DNA from: a virus
Virus record (IMG/VR): IMGVR_UViG_3300021420_000019
Location: 1-64,000 of that record
DNA length: 64,000 nucleotides
Direction: 5' to 3' (one strand)
The position numbers and the translations under genes were made by a program. The first letter of the stretch is position 1. Each line of letters starts with the position of its first letter. The notes below the pieces were generated by a model that was given only the letters and a program-made list of their open reading frames with translations, was not told the origin of the DNA and ran no database searches. Positions 32,712 through 42,601 of this stretch are shown piece after piece.

Positions 32712-34916
32712 CTATTTATGGTAGAAAAAATCTTCATGCCCATCGGCTCCTAGAGGCAAAGTCGGGGCCCAATATACAGGCCGAGACATTATCGCCGTCA
32801 TCTGAATTATCCCGGGCGCGAATGGATCGTCTAGGGACAGGCAGCCGCCCTCGTCATGTACGTGGATTACTGTCTCTAGTCCGATTTCTTCAAATTCTAG
32901 GAGCTTATCCGCCAGCGCGTCCCGCGCAATCCCTTGCACTATGTTCTCAAAGTTATGACCGCCGTGACTGACCACCTCAACCCATTGATGGGTATCTTGG
33001 TCCGTGCTGTAATAAATAAACACAGGACGATAAACGTCTTCCATCTCCCCGGTCTCGAAATTCTTACGCTGCCACGGCATCTTTCGGCTTTCGATTGCCG
33101 CGTCCATGTAGTGAAGGTATCGGCCAGAGGGGAGTTGAATCCTTAACATCGGATTACGACCGTCGATGCTAATTTTATCTATCGTGACGCAGCCCCCCGG
33201 GCCGATCTTACGAATCGTGCGATCTCCCTTGAGTACGTCTGCGACCGCCTCTTCGAGCTGGACCCAAATCCCTTTCATCTGGCCGCTGTAGCCGTTTCCA
33301 CAAATCTCGGGATAGGACTCACGGAAAATCTTCGTAGCCTCGTACGCCTGTTCTTGGGACATATCGATGCCCATGCCTTCAGCGTATCCCCACAGTCCGG
33401 TTTTATAGCGATCTCCGTTTTCATCGAAGGCCCACTGACCCCCGCCCATACGATAGATAGAACCTAGGACAGCGGGCTTTGCGACCTGACGCATACGCTT
33501 AGCAGCGATCTGTCTCTCTTTACCGTTCTTACCTTTATAGTCATCCCATAAATTTTCATACGGAATACCGTACATCTTGCTAGCAAAATCGAGGTACGGG
33601 TCTCTATTTTTCTCGAATACATCTAGCAGTGGCTGGCACTGCGAAATCCATGCGCCAACACGGGTCTCTATGGCGTTCAAATCGCACACATTCATCCTTT
33701 GACCTTCAGGAGCTACGAAGACCGTGCGAATAATATTCTTCGTAATAATCAGCGGAGAGTAATACTTCTCGTTTTTATCTACAAATGCGGTCTTCAAACC
33801 TTCATAATCTTCGGCGTATACCAAACTTCGCGCTTTGCGAACGTTGTCTAGGTCTTCAAATGTCGCGTCTGGGCGGGCCATGTTGTGGAGCTGTGCTGCC
33901 GCTGAAGCCCACCGTCCGCACCTGCTACTACCCATAAAGACAAACTGATTCCGCAAGCGATCATCTGGACTGATATGTTTTAAGATGGTCTCTAGCTTTT
34001 TATAGCTGGTCGAGCTTGCCTCTAAACGTGCGGTCAATACTTGACGGCACTCCTCGGTCATCTTGACTTCGGGGTCTTTCAATACCAGTTCAATGTTCGG
34101 CTTACGAAGGTTACCAAGTAAATAGCCCCTAGCTTTAAGCCAAGGTAGTAGTTGATTACGAGAGTTCGCATTTTCAAGTCCTGTCTTTAGATTTTGCAAG
34201 TCTTTCTTTTCTTTCTTGTTCTTGCTGCCTATCGCAAATAGCTTTTTGACAAATCCTCGGTCAGTTGGCATCCCACGGTCATTAACACGCTGGTCAAAAA
34301 GCCAAATTTTACGCTCTCGATCCGGCAGAGGAAACACCCCGAGCAACATCTCTCTACGGGCGACCTCCTGTTCGGCGATACAATCTTGTTTGCAATAGTC
34401 TAGAAGCAGGACCCACTCTGCCGGATGCGAGTTCCAGTCATTGAAATATGTTCCGCCGCCTTCCTTCTTCTTCCTGGTCTTCGGATACGAGAACAGGTCC
34501 AGCAACTGCTCGCCGCGCTTATCCTTGCGCATCTCCCGAGGTAATCCGAGGACCATCCCGACATCCTCCAAATTTGCAGGCAGTGATAGGTACCTGGCGC
34601 TTGCCTGCGGGTCTTGAAATCGGGATGCCGGAATTATGATGCCGAGTACATATTGGAAAATGTACCGTTCGAAGGCACTATTGAACGCAATGATCTGGAC
34701 GGTCGGGTCTTCAAGTGCTGTAGCTAGCCGCGCCGGAACCGGACCGAGGTGTGGTTGCCATATCTCGACCGAGGTCACCTTGTCTACATCTAAGTTCTTG
34801 ACGAGCCTCCACGCCAGGCAGAGAACTTTAGTTGTTGGGCTAATCGAATAATTGTGGAGCCCAACTTCAGTAAGTTCCGCTTCGCTTTGAGTTTCAAAAT
34901 CGAGAACAAGATACAC
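32712..34916 (-). CDS. family A DNA polymerase with 3'-5' exonuclease
   Basis: 734 residues. N-terminal exonuclease (YLVLDFETQS at 2-11, later FNSAFER and DYCKQDC). Polymerase motif A in MNVCDLNAIETRVGAW near 408-423, motif B Lys-rich RQVAKPAVLGSIYRMGG near 480-496, motif C VIHVHDEGG near 697-705. Length fits T7-like or other phage Pol I enzymes lacking the 5' nuclease. Likely the replicative polymerase. Confidence 0.93.
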   Translation of the reverse strand: MYLVLDFETQSEAELTEVGLHNYSISPTTKVLCLAWRLVKNLDVDKVTSVEIWQPHLGPVPARLATALEDPTVQIIAFNSAFERYIFQYVLGIIIPASRFQDPQASARYLSLPANLEDVGMVLGLPREMRKDKRGEQLLDLFSYPKTRKKKEGGGTYFNDWNSHPAEWVLLLDYCKQDCIAEQEVARREMLLGVFPLPDRERKIWLFDQRVNDRGMPTDRGFVKKLFAIGSKNKKEKKDLQNLKTGLENANSRNQLLPWLKARGYLLGNLRKPNIELVLKDPEVKMTEECRQVLTARLEASSTSYKKLETILKHISPDDRLRNQFVFMGSSRCGRWASAAAQLHNMARPDATFEDLDNVRKARSLVYAEDYEGLKTAFVDKNEKYYSPLIITKNIIRTVFVAPEGQRMNVCDLNAIETRVGAWISQCQPLLDVFEKNRDPYLDFASKMYGIPYENLWDDYKGKNGKERQIAAKRMRQVAKPAVLGSIYRMGGGQWAFDENGDRYKTGLWGYAEGMGIDMSQEQAYEATKIFRESYPEICGNGYSGQMKGIWVQLEEAVADVLKGDRTIRKIGPGGCVTIDKISIDGRNPMLRIQLPSGRYLHYMDAAIESRKMPWQRKNFETGEMEDVYRPVFIYYSTDQDTHQWVEVVSHGGHNFENIVQGIARDALADKLLEFEEIGLETVIHVHDEGGCLSLDDPFAPGIIQMTAIMSRPVYWAPTLPLGADGHEDFFYHK

Positions 34917-35818
34917 TATCGGTTATCTCCGTTTCCTTTTAAAACTTTTCGCTTCTTTCTGTCCTCTAACTTCTTGAGATTCGCCCGCATAATATCTTCA
35001 AGAGAAATATCTAGTTCATGCGCCAATTGACTAAGGTACCACGCTACGTCTCCGGCTTCTTTAATCATTTCTTTTCTAACATCTGCCGTCAGTTCCGTGC
35101 CGTTGTCTCCCCTAATCAATTTCTTAAACTTCTCGGCAACTTCTCCGGCCTCTCCTGCCAATCCTAATATAACATACATAAGACCGCCGAGTTCTCCTCG
35201 GTGTGGGTATACTGCGGTTTTTGAAGCCTTGTGCTGGTATGCTCGAATTGTCATATATCGCCACTTGCGATTAACTTGTTGCTCTAGCGGGGTGGCCCAG
35301 CGACAATTTAGTGGTTCGTAGTTGCCGTCGGAATCTATTCTATCGAGTGAATACTCAGGGGCTGGTTTTGCCCCCATATCCGCTATGAAATTCTCAAACG
35401 TGTGCCAGCGCTCACAAACTTTAATACCCCTGCCGCCATAATACGGGTAGCCTGTAGAAGACGGGGTCTCACACCTAGAAAGCATTCCCGCCCACACCTT
35501 GTATCCTAGGGATTTTGATTTACCGTGGCTCTTTTGTCCTAAATACTTCTTACACCCGCAACTAACTTTATCTGACTTTCTAACATCTGCTGCTCCCCGA
35601 GAAAACTCTTTTCCACAGTCACATTTAAAATAATAAGTTCCGCCACTTGTTTGCTTAACAAATTTAATAACAGTGGCGTACCCGATCTTAACACCCACGT
35701 TTATCGATTCCGGCACGACACGCCCCTTTACGCGCTTTCTTTCTAAACAAGGCGAGCAAGTCTTAAAACCAGCCTGCGCTTCATTTTTATTACAAGTTGA
35801 GCATATCACGAGCCACAC
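34916..35818 (-). CDS. HNH endonuclease fused to MazG-like NTP pyrophosphohydrolase
   Basis: 300 residues. Residues 1-185: two zinc-like Cys sets (CSTCNKNE..CSPC, CDCGKE..CGCKK) and an HNH domain with YGGRGIKVCERW, SLDRID and CRWAT. Residues about 189-300: MazG-like helices GLAGEAGEVAEKFKK and EMIKEAGDVAWYLSQLAHEL with the E-x-x-E...E-x-x-D metal set. The MazG part begins at an internal Met (35254) without a clear ribosome site. Looks like an HNH gene inserted in frame upstream of mazG. Confidence 0.85.
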   Translation of the reverse strand: MWLVICSTCNKNEAQAGFKTCSPCLERKRVKGRVVPESINVGVKIGYATVIKFVKQTSGGTYYFKCDCGKEFSRGAADVRKSDKVSCGCKKYLGQKSHGKSKSLGYKVWAGMLSRCETPSSTGYPYYGGRGIKVCERWHTFENFIADMGAKPAPEYSLDRIDSDGNYEPLNCRWATPLEQQVNRKWRYMTIRAYQHKASKTAVYPHRGELGGLMYVILGLAGEAGEVAEKFKKLIRGDNGTELTADVRKEMIKEAGDVAWYLSQLAHELDISLEDIMRANLKKLEDRKKRKVLKGNGDNR

Positions 35819-37449
35819 TCTCCTCCGCGACTAACGTCGCAAATCGTAGTTCCTGACTCTTCGTATACGTGACCCTCGTTAGCCAACGCTTCGCTAAGAG
35901 GCACTGGATTCAAAGGCTGCCCTGGGCGAGCCCCATCCGGGTAGCAAGTCAAGCCCCTCAGTCGAGGCAGATACCGAATCAAAATATTTCCAAAGTCTCT
36001 AACTTTGCTATCATTATTCAATTCTGATCCCCACGCGGGAAGATTAATCGTACTACTAATGCTGTGATCTACATACTGTTGAACCCACGCTTGAAAGGCC
36101 AACCTGCGCTCAACGTCTCCCGCTAAAGTATACGCGTCCTCGATCTTTTCCGCTGGTACGCCCAGCTCCATGAGACGTTTTGCTGTAGGATCAACTACGA
36201 ATTGGTAGTTCCACACAGAGCCCTTCAGATATCTACGCTTATATGCGGCGCAGAATAAAGGTTCGATACCTGTGGAAGTTTCTGCTAAAATTCCGATACT
36301 TCCTACTGGGGCAACCGCACGAGTTTTAACAGGAACAGTTAGTTCCCACCTCTTTGCGTATTGCTTTGCTATCATACCAGATTTTGCATAAACTTTCAAA
36401 TATTCTTCTAACTCTGTGTCCGGCTCGTATCGTTTTCCGTGGACTAATAGCCACTCGTGCAGGCCCATCAACCCGAGGCCTAGACGGCGGTTCTTATTTC
36501 TAACCTTATCTATTCCGGGGAACGGTATATCAGAGTAAACTGTCCCAGCTAAAAGGAACGCCGTAGCCAGTTCCGTAACTTCACGCATATCCTCCAGGGA
36601 CGTGATCCTGGCAAGATTAATAGAACCCAGATTACAGACATCACTATCATCAGCGCTGGTAACTTCTGTGCAAGCATTTCTCAGTGTCTCCTTCGAATTT
36701 TCCCCGAGATCGATAGAAAATCCTGGCTCTCCGGTCTTCAGCATCTGTCTAACGGTAGCCCAGTACACGCCCTGAGCGTGACTGTATAGCTCGTGCTTAT
36801 CATTACCGTAGGCTTCAAAAAACTCGTCGTCCAATAATACAGAAATATTTGTTCCGTCCATTGTCGCGGGAAAATTATAGTCCGCCGCTTTAAGTTGTCG
36901 AACCTCTGGAATCCAATTCTTCAAAGTAATAAACTTGTGAATATCTGGATGCGACCACTTCAGCCCCGCCCAGATGGCGGATCGACGGGAGCCCCCCTGC
37001 ATAATGAATCTTCCGAGTTCGTTCAACATTTGGGCAGCGGCCAGAGGCCCCGTAGAAGTGCCTCCTGTCTTACGGATGGCCTTACCTTCTCCGCGTACAT
37101 CGCTGTAGTCAACGCCTATGCCGCCCCCGGTCATCAAGGCCAGGGTTCCCTTATGCATCAGGTCGGCCCACCCCTCGCGACTATCCTCTGCGCGAAATAA
37201 AAAGCAATTATTTGTTTGATGGAATAAGCGACCTGTGGCAGCCAAGTAGCGACCGCCTGGAATAAACTTACGATCTCGAATAATCTCATGCGTTCGCTTA
37301 ACTTGGTCTGCGGGCGCGTGAACCGCTTTCAGTACGTTCTTGCTTACGCGGTAAGCGACGTTGTTCCAATCTTCAAGCGTTCCGTCTTTCTTAGTGTGCG
37401 CATATTTCTGCTTTAAAATTGTTTCCGCGAACTTTGACATCTCGGTCAT
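35806..37449 (-). CDS. nrdJ: class II (cobalamin-dependent) ribonucleotide reductase
   Basis: 547 residues. FIPGGRYLAATGR, NNCFLF, MTGGGIGVDYSDVRG, the active-site NACTEVTS and VCNLGSINLARI, AETSTGIEPLFC and the C-terminal C-x-x-...GGECGS redox pair are seen. No class I beta subunit is present and the length fits short phage NrdJ. Makes deoxyribonucleotides from ribonucleotides; overlaps thyX. Confidence 0.9.
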   Translation of the reverse strand: MTEMSKFAETILKQKYAHTKKDGTLEDWNNVAYRVSKNVLKAVHAPADQVKRTHEIIRDRKFIPGGRYLAATGRLFHQTNNCFLFRAEDSREGWADLMHKGTLALMTGGGIGVDYSDVRGEGKAIRKTGGTSTGPLAAAQMLNELGRFIMQGGSRRSAIWAGLKWSHPDIHKFITLKNWIPEVRQLKAADYNFPATMDGTNISVLLDDEFFEAYGNDKHELYSHAQGVYWATVRQMLKTGEPGFSIDLGENSKETLRNACTEVTSADDSDVCNLGSINLARITSLEDMREVTELATAFLLAGTVYSDIPFPGIDKVRNKNRRLGLGLMGLHEWLLVHGKRYEPDTELEEYLKVYAKSGMIAKQYAKRWELTVPVKTRAVAPVGSIGILAETSTGIEPLFCAAYKRRYLKGSVWNYQFVVDPTAKRLMELGVPAEKIEDAYTLAGDVERRLAFQAWVQQYVDHSISSTINLPAWGSELNNDSKVRDFGNILIRYLPRLRGLTCYPDGARPGQPLNPVPLSEALANEGHVYEESGTTICDVSRGGECGS

Positions 37450-38129
37450 GGGGCCACCCTATCGTTCTCAATAAAATACTTATACGTCACTGGCATCTTC
37501 TCCTCAAATAACGACTCTAGCGCCTTCGCGTACTCTCTAATCTCAAATTGAGCTTTCTCTGCGTTTCTCAGCGCCAGAAAGTTCATAAGAGACCGAGCGT
37601 TGCAGGACCAGTACATTTCGCTATAGATATTAACAGGTAGAAAGAAACGGGCCTGCTCTTTTGCTACCCCCAAGTCCAAAGCCCATTGATAGTTTTCATA
37701 AGCATCATCACAAAAGTCCTGTAATACTTCATCAAATACCAAAGCTTTATCCGGATCAAAGGATTGATAAGTATAGTGTCCTGGCCTCCCTACTTGTGTC
37801 CTGACATTCTCAATTTCTGGAATATAAAATTCACCTTTCAATTCAGAATACCTAGCGCTCCACTCGTTAATAGAAACGCCTATCCTATGCCGGTGCCACT
37901 CCCGAAACACGAAGATCGGGGCCTTGACTCTAAACCGAAAGAAGTTCTGTTCAAACGGAGTGCCGTGACGGTTCTTCATCAGGAATGCGATCAGCTTATC
38001 GTCCCCGACTTCCATTATATCATGGTGAGCGTTGAACGATACCCGGGCACTGTTCACTACGCTTAAGTCGTCGGCGCAATAGTTTTCGAGGTCTACGAAT
38101 CCCTTGTCAAGGACTTTAATTTCGCTCAC
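37446..38129 (-). CDS. thyX: flavin-dependent thymidylate synthase
   Basis: 227 residues with the diagnostic ThyX motif RHRIGVSINEWSARYS near 80-95 and NRHGTPFEQ near 53-61. Converts dUMP to dTMP with FAD, NADPH and methylene-THF. It overlaps the primase-helicase and nrdJ genes, making a dNTP-replication operon. Confidence 0.95.
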   Translation of the reverse strand: MSEIKVLDKGFVDLENYCADDLSVVNSARVSFNAHHDIMEVGDDKLIAFLMKNRHGTPFEQNFFRFRVKAPIFVFREWHRHRIGVSINEWSARYSELKGEFYIPEIENVRTQVGRPGHYTYQSFDPDKALVFDEVLQDFCDDAYENYQWALDLGVAKEQARFFLPVNIYSEMYWSCNARSLMNFLALRNAEKAQFEIREYAKALESLFEEKMPVTYKYFIENDRVAP

Positions 38130-40162
38130 TCATCCTCCTCTGGTAAACGAAGTAACACCACCTGCTTCGGGCTGCTCTTTGTCCCCTGCCCATCCTCCGC
38201 TATCCACCCGCCTTGGATCAGTCCCACGTACACCTGCCTCCACAAACTTGTTCCGTGTCTCTCGGGATGCAAGACCCGGTTAAGGTCTCGCTGTAGCATA
38301 GCGCCGCCGTTCCTTTGAAGCAATTGAATAATTTCTGCTTGAATGGAGCCCTCTCGCGTGGTCGTCTCGGGCACATATAGATAGCGCTTCACCGCTAGCT
38401 CATATTTTGCAATCGCGTACGCCCTTTCAAGAATATCGTCGTCTATACTGTCTCGTCCGATATCTATAGCAAGGGCCAGGGCCCACTTTTCCGCTCTCTG
38501 TTCGACCCTATTGTTAATTTCTGACAGGTGATCCAATCTAGTCGTATCCCCATCGATAGAGTAAACTGACTTTTGCACAGCTTTGTCAATCCGTTGCCTT
38601 GTGATTACCGCAGCGTCCTTTGTATTCACCAAAACTTGAGGCACGGACTTCGGGAGAATCTCTGGCTGAAAAATGTATACGAACCGCTCATCGTTGCCTT
38701 GGGCCGAAGTGATAATCGGGCTCATGGTCTGCACGAAGTTCTTATCCGTTGTCGCGGCTATCAAGCTCGCGCAGTATGTCTTCGGCTGGTGAGAGTACTG
38801 CTCCTTCTTCGATTTAACTGTGTTAGCGAATAGCCCGCTCTCGTACATGGTAGACAGTGCCTGCCCTAAACTGCTCCCCTCGATTGACGCCTTCTTAGAC
38901 AGCGTCGCTAGCTCATCGAAAAACAAGATAGAGTTTTTGCAATTTGTTCTGGACATTTCTATTCCGATCCCCTCGGGCGATCCCGCCGTCCAGATCAAAC
39001 TTTTGCCTTCCGCGTTCCTGGTTCCCTGGTGCGCGTAGTCCACGATACCCGCGTGATTCAAGTACTCCACAGCGTCTTGGATAGACGAACTCTTGAACAG
39101 CCTTCCCTTTCTAGCAACCAGGACGAGATACATAGACGGAATCAAACCCTTGTACTCAATGCGTACTTTGGTTCCGACGTAATTAAGAAGGATAGTTAGC
39201 GCGGGGAGCATCATAAATTCTGCCCTGCGGCTCGGATTCTTCTCACAGATCGGACGAGCGAAGCCCTCGTACATAGAACATCCCGAAAATAACCACTTTG
39301 AATCAGGGAACGTAGGGTATGGGACTGCCTTGACGATTGGCCTCTCTATCGGCTCTGGCTGTGGTGCGGGCTGGCCGAGAGGAACGCCGCCCATGATTAC
39401 CGGAGCTGGTTCTTTAACCTCGTATCGGCAGACTGAGTGCGCAATCTTTCTGGCCATCTCTCGATAGTCAGAACCGTAATTCTCGCAGCGCTTCTCACAT
39501 ACTTCCACAAGCGCACTATAGATAGCTTCCTCTTCTAATCCGTCTTGACGAAGTTTTCCACCGATGCGGGTAAGAGTGATATCATGTGACCCACGGGGGA
39601 TTTTAGGGCCGTCTGTACTCGCGGTAATCTTTTCTTCCGCGTTCTTTCGCGACAGGCACCACTGAACCAACCACGGCGGAGTATCCGCTACCTCTGCCGC
39701 TGATACTATCTCGTATTTTCTACCGGATGTTGGGTGCTCGGAGCCAGCGCTGACGGCGTACCTTGCATCGGCCCGTGCGCTCCACAACTCTCCTTGATCG
39801 TCCTTAGCTTGACAGTTCCCCATAGCTATAGATAATTCGCTATGCTTGAACCAAAAGTGCCCTTTTCCCGGGGAACTTCGAACCACTAAAGTGTTCGGAA
39901 AAGTTTGCCCTGTTTGCTGTTCGATCTCTTTGTGCAGATTAGGGCGGTCCACCTCGAAGACCCAAAACCCACCGAGTTTAGCTAATGCGACGGACGCAGC
40001 GTTCGCATCTGGCATCTCTTCAGACCACTTTTGAAGGGTTTGTAAATCCGTGGTAGCTCGGGTGGGCCAATCAGTTTCGAAGGCGATCTTAGTCTTAGGG
40101 CGTAGGCGTATCTGTGGTATTCCACGCTCTGCTAAAGGTTTCGCGATGTCGAAGAATGTCAT
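38126..40162 (-). CDS. primase-polymerase fused to DUF3987-type helicase-like domain
   Basis: 678 residues. Residues about 1-190 carry the AEP prim-pol signatures (VALAKLGGFWVFEVD with paired acidic residues, SSPGKGHFWFKH). Residues about 280-570 match DUF3987: PALTILLNYVG, YLVLVARKGRLFKSS in the NTP-binding position and ILFFDELATLSKK as Walker B-like. A winged-helix-like C-terminus follows. Likely the replicative primase/helicase. Preceded by a multi-hairpin leader. Confidence 0.82.
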   Translation of the reverse strand: MTFFDIAKPLAERGIPQIRLRPKTKIAFETDWPTRATTDLQTLQKWSEEMPDANAASVALAKLGGFWVFEVDRPNLHKEIEQQTGQTFPNTLVVRSSPGKGHFWFKHSELSIAMGNCQAKDDQGELWSARADARYAVSAGSEHPTSGRKYEIVSAAEVADTPPWLVQWCLSRKNAEEKITASTDGPKIPRGSHDITLTRIGGKLRQDGLEEEAIYSALVEVCEKRCENYGSDYREMARKIAHSVCRYEVKEPAPVIMGGVPLGQPAPQPEPIERPIVKAVPYPTFPDSKWLFSGCSMYEGFARPICEKNPSRRAEFMMLPALTILLNYVGTKVRIEYKGLIPSMYLVLVARKGRLFKSSSIQDAVEYLNHAGIVDYAHQGTRNAEGKSLIWTAGSPEGIGIEMSRTNCKNSILFFDELATLSKKASIEGSSLGQALSTMYESGLFANTVKSKKEQYSHQPKTYCASLIAATTDKNFVQTMSPIITSAQGNDERFVYIFQPEILPKSVPQVLVNTKDAAVITRQRIDKAVQKSVYSIDGDTTRLDHLSEINNRVEQRAEKWALALAIDIGRDSIDDDILERAYAIAKYELAVKRYLYVPETTTREGSIQAEIIQLLQRNGGAMLQRDLNRVLHPERHGTSLWRQVYVGLIQGGWIAEDGQGTKSSPKQVVLLRLPEEDE

Positions 40163-40165
40163 TAG

Positions 40166-40223
40166 TCCTCTAGAAAGGTAGAATAGCAGGTCTCTCCCTG
40201 CTAGTCACGCCTAATCGTGGCGT
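40166..40223 (-). promoter_or_regulatory. multi-hairpin leader of the primase-helicase gene
   Basis: Minus strand: ACGCC/GGCGT hairpin (40223-40207), TAGCAGG/CCTGCTA hairpin (40203-40184), then a small CCT/AGG hairpin holding the AGAGG ribosome site. Same order as the four plus-strand leaders at 50392, 51469, 52831 and 60219. Confidence 0.6.
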
Positions 40224-40233
40224 TCCGGTTAAA

Positions 40234-40803
40234 TTAGAACTTAATCGTTCCGCCTTGCGCGTTCGCGGGCTGAAACTGCGTGGTCTGTGCCTGTTGCGCT
40301 GTCTGGGGCGGCTGTGCGTAGGTCTGTACGGGCTGGCCCTGTGGGCCCGCTGTGGTCTGTGTGCGAAACTTCACGCGAACGTAGTCCGCCGGAACAGGCA
40401 GAACAAAGCCTGCGGGAGCGGGGACGATCCCCATGATATTCGCGTAGTCCTTCAGCCCGTCCGGGCTCTTCTCGCGACTAATGAAGAGTTGACGAACTTG
40501 ACCGATCAAAGTCTCGGGATCAAGTGTCGGCAGCGGAGGATTTCCAAGGATCATCTTTACAGTCTTGTACAGATTTCCCTTCTCGTGCCATGAGGACGCG
40601 TTGAGCTTCTGACTCCAGACTTGAAGCGGCTTCCCGTCTTTGCCCACTGTTGCTAGGCTCCAGATGAATCGAATAGCCGGGTACGACTTTGCTTGACCGT
40701 TGAACGTGCTGGTAATAATACCAAGATCGACCACATCGACAATTACACCGATATGGGGTCCGGCCTCCGGTTTTTCAAATTGCTTTGCTTGAGGTATTAA
40801 CAT
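40234..40803 (-). CDS. SSB-like single-stranded DNA-binding protein
   Basis: 189 residues. An OB-like beta-rich core (about 1-140) and a Gln/Thr/Ala/Pro-rich disordered tail ending in GGTIKF, an SSB-like layout. Position between the primase and GroES genes supports a replication role. Not a clear match to classical Ssb. Confidence 0.55.
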   Translation of the reverse strand: MLIPQAKQFEKPEAGPHIGVIVDVVDLGIITSTFNGQAKSYPAIRFIWSLATVGKDGKPLQVWSQKLNASSWHEKGNLYKTVKMILGNPPLPTLDPETLIGQVRQLFISREKSPDGLKDYANIMGIVPAPAGFVLPVPADYVRVKFRTQTTAGPQGQPVQTYAQPPQTAQQAQTTQFQPANAQGGTIKF

Positions 40804-40824
40804 TGTTTTTCTCCTTTTTAGTTT

Positions 40825-41334
40825 TTAGTTTTGAACTTCTACTTCTGTTTCCACGCCAAAAATGTCGTCCTCACGAAGGACAAGGTAGTGAGTTAGTCCC
40901 ACCAAAACCTCGGCTCCTGAGAACTTTCCGAACACTACTTTGTCTCCTACATTGATCCCTGGTTTCTGTAAAGTCCCATTGACCCACTTGCCTGGCCCAA
41001 CTGCCTTGACTATTCCCTTCGCTGGCTTCTCTTTTCCTTCATCGGGAATGAATAAGCCGTTGACTTGGTCTAACTCTTCATATCTAGTTACCCAGATACG
41101 ATCTTGAACCGCTCGAACTCCTACAGATTCAGGCTCGAGCTTCACATCTAGCTTTGCAACTTCAGCTAGAGCCTGCTCCTGCAACGCGAGACGATCTGCT
41201 TCGGACATCGCATTAAGTTTACGGAGACTCTCTTCACCAAACATCTCGATCCATTTGGCATCACTTACTGTTGCCGGATTAAATTGGGCACTTGACGCGC
41301 CCCTTGCGAGCTTATCGCCACCACCTAGGCTCAT
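40825..41334 (-). CDS. groES: GroES co-chaperonin
   Basis: 169 residues: a helical N-terminal extension of about 70 residues, then the GroES fold (AVQDRIWVTRYEE, GLFIPDEGKEKPAKGIVKAVGPG, VGDKVVFGKFSG, YLVLREDDIFG). The mobile-loop region is present. Likely partners with host GroEL. Confidence 0.88.
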   Translation of the reverse strand: MSLGGGDKLARGASSAQFNPATVSDAKWIEMFGEESLRKLNAMSEADRLALQEQALAEVAKLDVKLEPESVGVRAVQDRIWVTRYEELDQVNGLFIPDEGKEKPAKGIVKAVGPGKWVNGTLQKPGINVGDKVVFGKFSGAEVLVGLTHYLVLREDDIFGVETEVEVQN

Positions 41335-41519
41335 GATTTGTAAACTCCCGTAATTTCAAAATTGCCGTCGAGATATTCGCCATCTATGGTTATAAAATCT
41401 TGTTCTTTAAGAGAAGACGATTTTTGAATGGCCTCTTCTAGGCTCGTGGCTTGAACTTCTATAGATACATCTACTTCGACCTTCGCCATCACTTGATAAG
41501 TTTTTATCTTTGTTGACAT
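41331..41519 (-). CDS. small beta-rich hypothetical protein
   Basis: 62 residues, strand-helix-strand (KTYQVMAKVEVDVSIEV, SLEEAIQKSS), similar in layout to small DpnD/PcfM-like proteins. Overlaps both neighbours. Confidence 0.6.
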   Translation of the reverse strand: MSTKIKTYQVMAKVEVDVSIEVQATSLEEAIQKSSSLKEQDFITIDGEYLDGNFEITGVYKS

Positions 41520-42235
41520 TAGTTTAACTCCTCCTCGTTTAGGTCTTTGTCAATTGCTACCGGAAACTGAAACTGCTGCATAACTTCGTCCACATCTATC
41601 GACTTCACAGGTCTCCACCAAACTTTAAAATTGGGATTCCACCTGAAACGTGCCCGTTTTACTATATCGTTCTGGCTACGATCCGCCAGGCTACGCAAGA
41701 CTACCACAGGTGACTGCGATCTGTCAAGCAGTAATTGTGGATCATACTTCTCCGCGATAGCGAGCACGGTCTGGGCATCCGCAAGGGCGCTATGCGGGAA
41801 CAGGTTCAAGATGCCGTGATCTGCCGCCGTATGACTCAATTTGCCTACAGGCACGGCCCAGGGCAGGTCTGCGTAGAGATCGATCCACGGTCTCACGGGT
41901 AGTTCACGTCCCGCACGCTTAGCCCAGTTGTCTAAAATCTTCTTGTCGAAGCGTCTTGTGTTGTAACCCAACGTGGCATCACAATTTTCTAGCATGTCGA
42001 TAACGATATCCAGAATAGCATCGGACTCGTATCCAAATCTGTCTACTGCCGCTTGATGGATACCTGTTATCTTCGTTATCTCTGGCGTGATCGGGACATC
42101 CGCCTTAACGAGCACGCCGATATTGTCTAGACATTTCTTTTGCGATGTACTATAGAGCACCCCGCCAAATTCGATGACGCGATCATTGATCGTATCGAGG
42201 CCCGTTGTTTCGCAGTCCAGTGAGCAAAAAATCAT
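41519..42235 (-). CDS. DnaQ-like 3'-5' exonuclease
   Basis: 238 residues. SLDCETTGLD (ExoI, about 5-14), GYNTRRFDKKIL (ExoII) and HSALADAQTVL (ExoIII with the His-Asp of DEDDh). A short C-terminal region follows. Proofreading or RNA/DNA trimming. Confidence 0.88.
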   Translation of the reverse strand: MIFCSLDCETTGLDTINDRVIEFGGVLYSTSQKKCLDNIGVLVKADVPITPEITKITGIHQAAVDRFGYESDAILDIVIDMLENCDATLGYNTRRFDKKILDNWAKRAGRELPVRPWIDLYADLPWAVPVGKLSHTAADHGILNLFPHSALADAQTVLAIAEKYDPQLLLDRSQSPVVVLRSLADRSQNDIVKRARFRWNPNFKVWWRPVKSIDVDEVMQQFQFPVAIDKDLNEEELN

Positions 42236-42601
42236 CTAGTTCACCACATCCGTTGACTTCACGGGCTTACGGTCGATTGGAATCAAATTATCTTGAGTAG
42301 TTACCAGTGGGTCCGCGATCAATTTAACGGAAACAGACATGTGCGTTAGCAGAGACCAATTGACAAAAATTCTCCGATCAAACGTAACAACCCCGCTTGG
42401 TAGCGGCTCATCCGGGTCCTTAAGTACAATGAGTCCGGCGCTGCTAACTAACTTGATAAATTTATCGTTCACAAGATACTGTAGCTGGGCTATGCTCTCC
42501 ACGTTCTCGAAGGTCTCCTGCACATGAACTTCATGCGGGAAGTTCTCGGGACGCCTGCGCTCGTCTACGTAAGCCGTGAAATCCACAAAATAACTAGACA
42601 T
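42236..42601 (-). CDS. hypothetical protein
   Basis: 121 residues, beta-rich, acidic. Abuts the exonuclease start. Unknown. Confidence 0.6.
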   Translation of the reverse strand: MSSYFVDFTAYVDERRRPENFPHEVHVQETFENVESIAQLQYLVNDKFIKLVSSAGLIVLKDPDEPLPSGVVTFDRRIFVNWSLLTHMSVSVKLIADPLVTTQDNLIPIDRKPVKSTDVVN

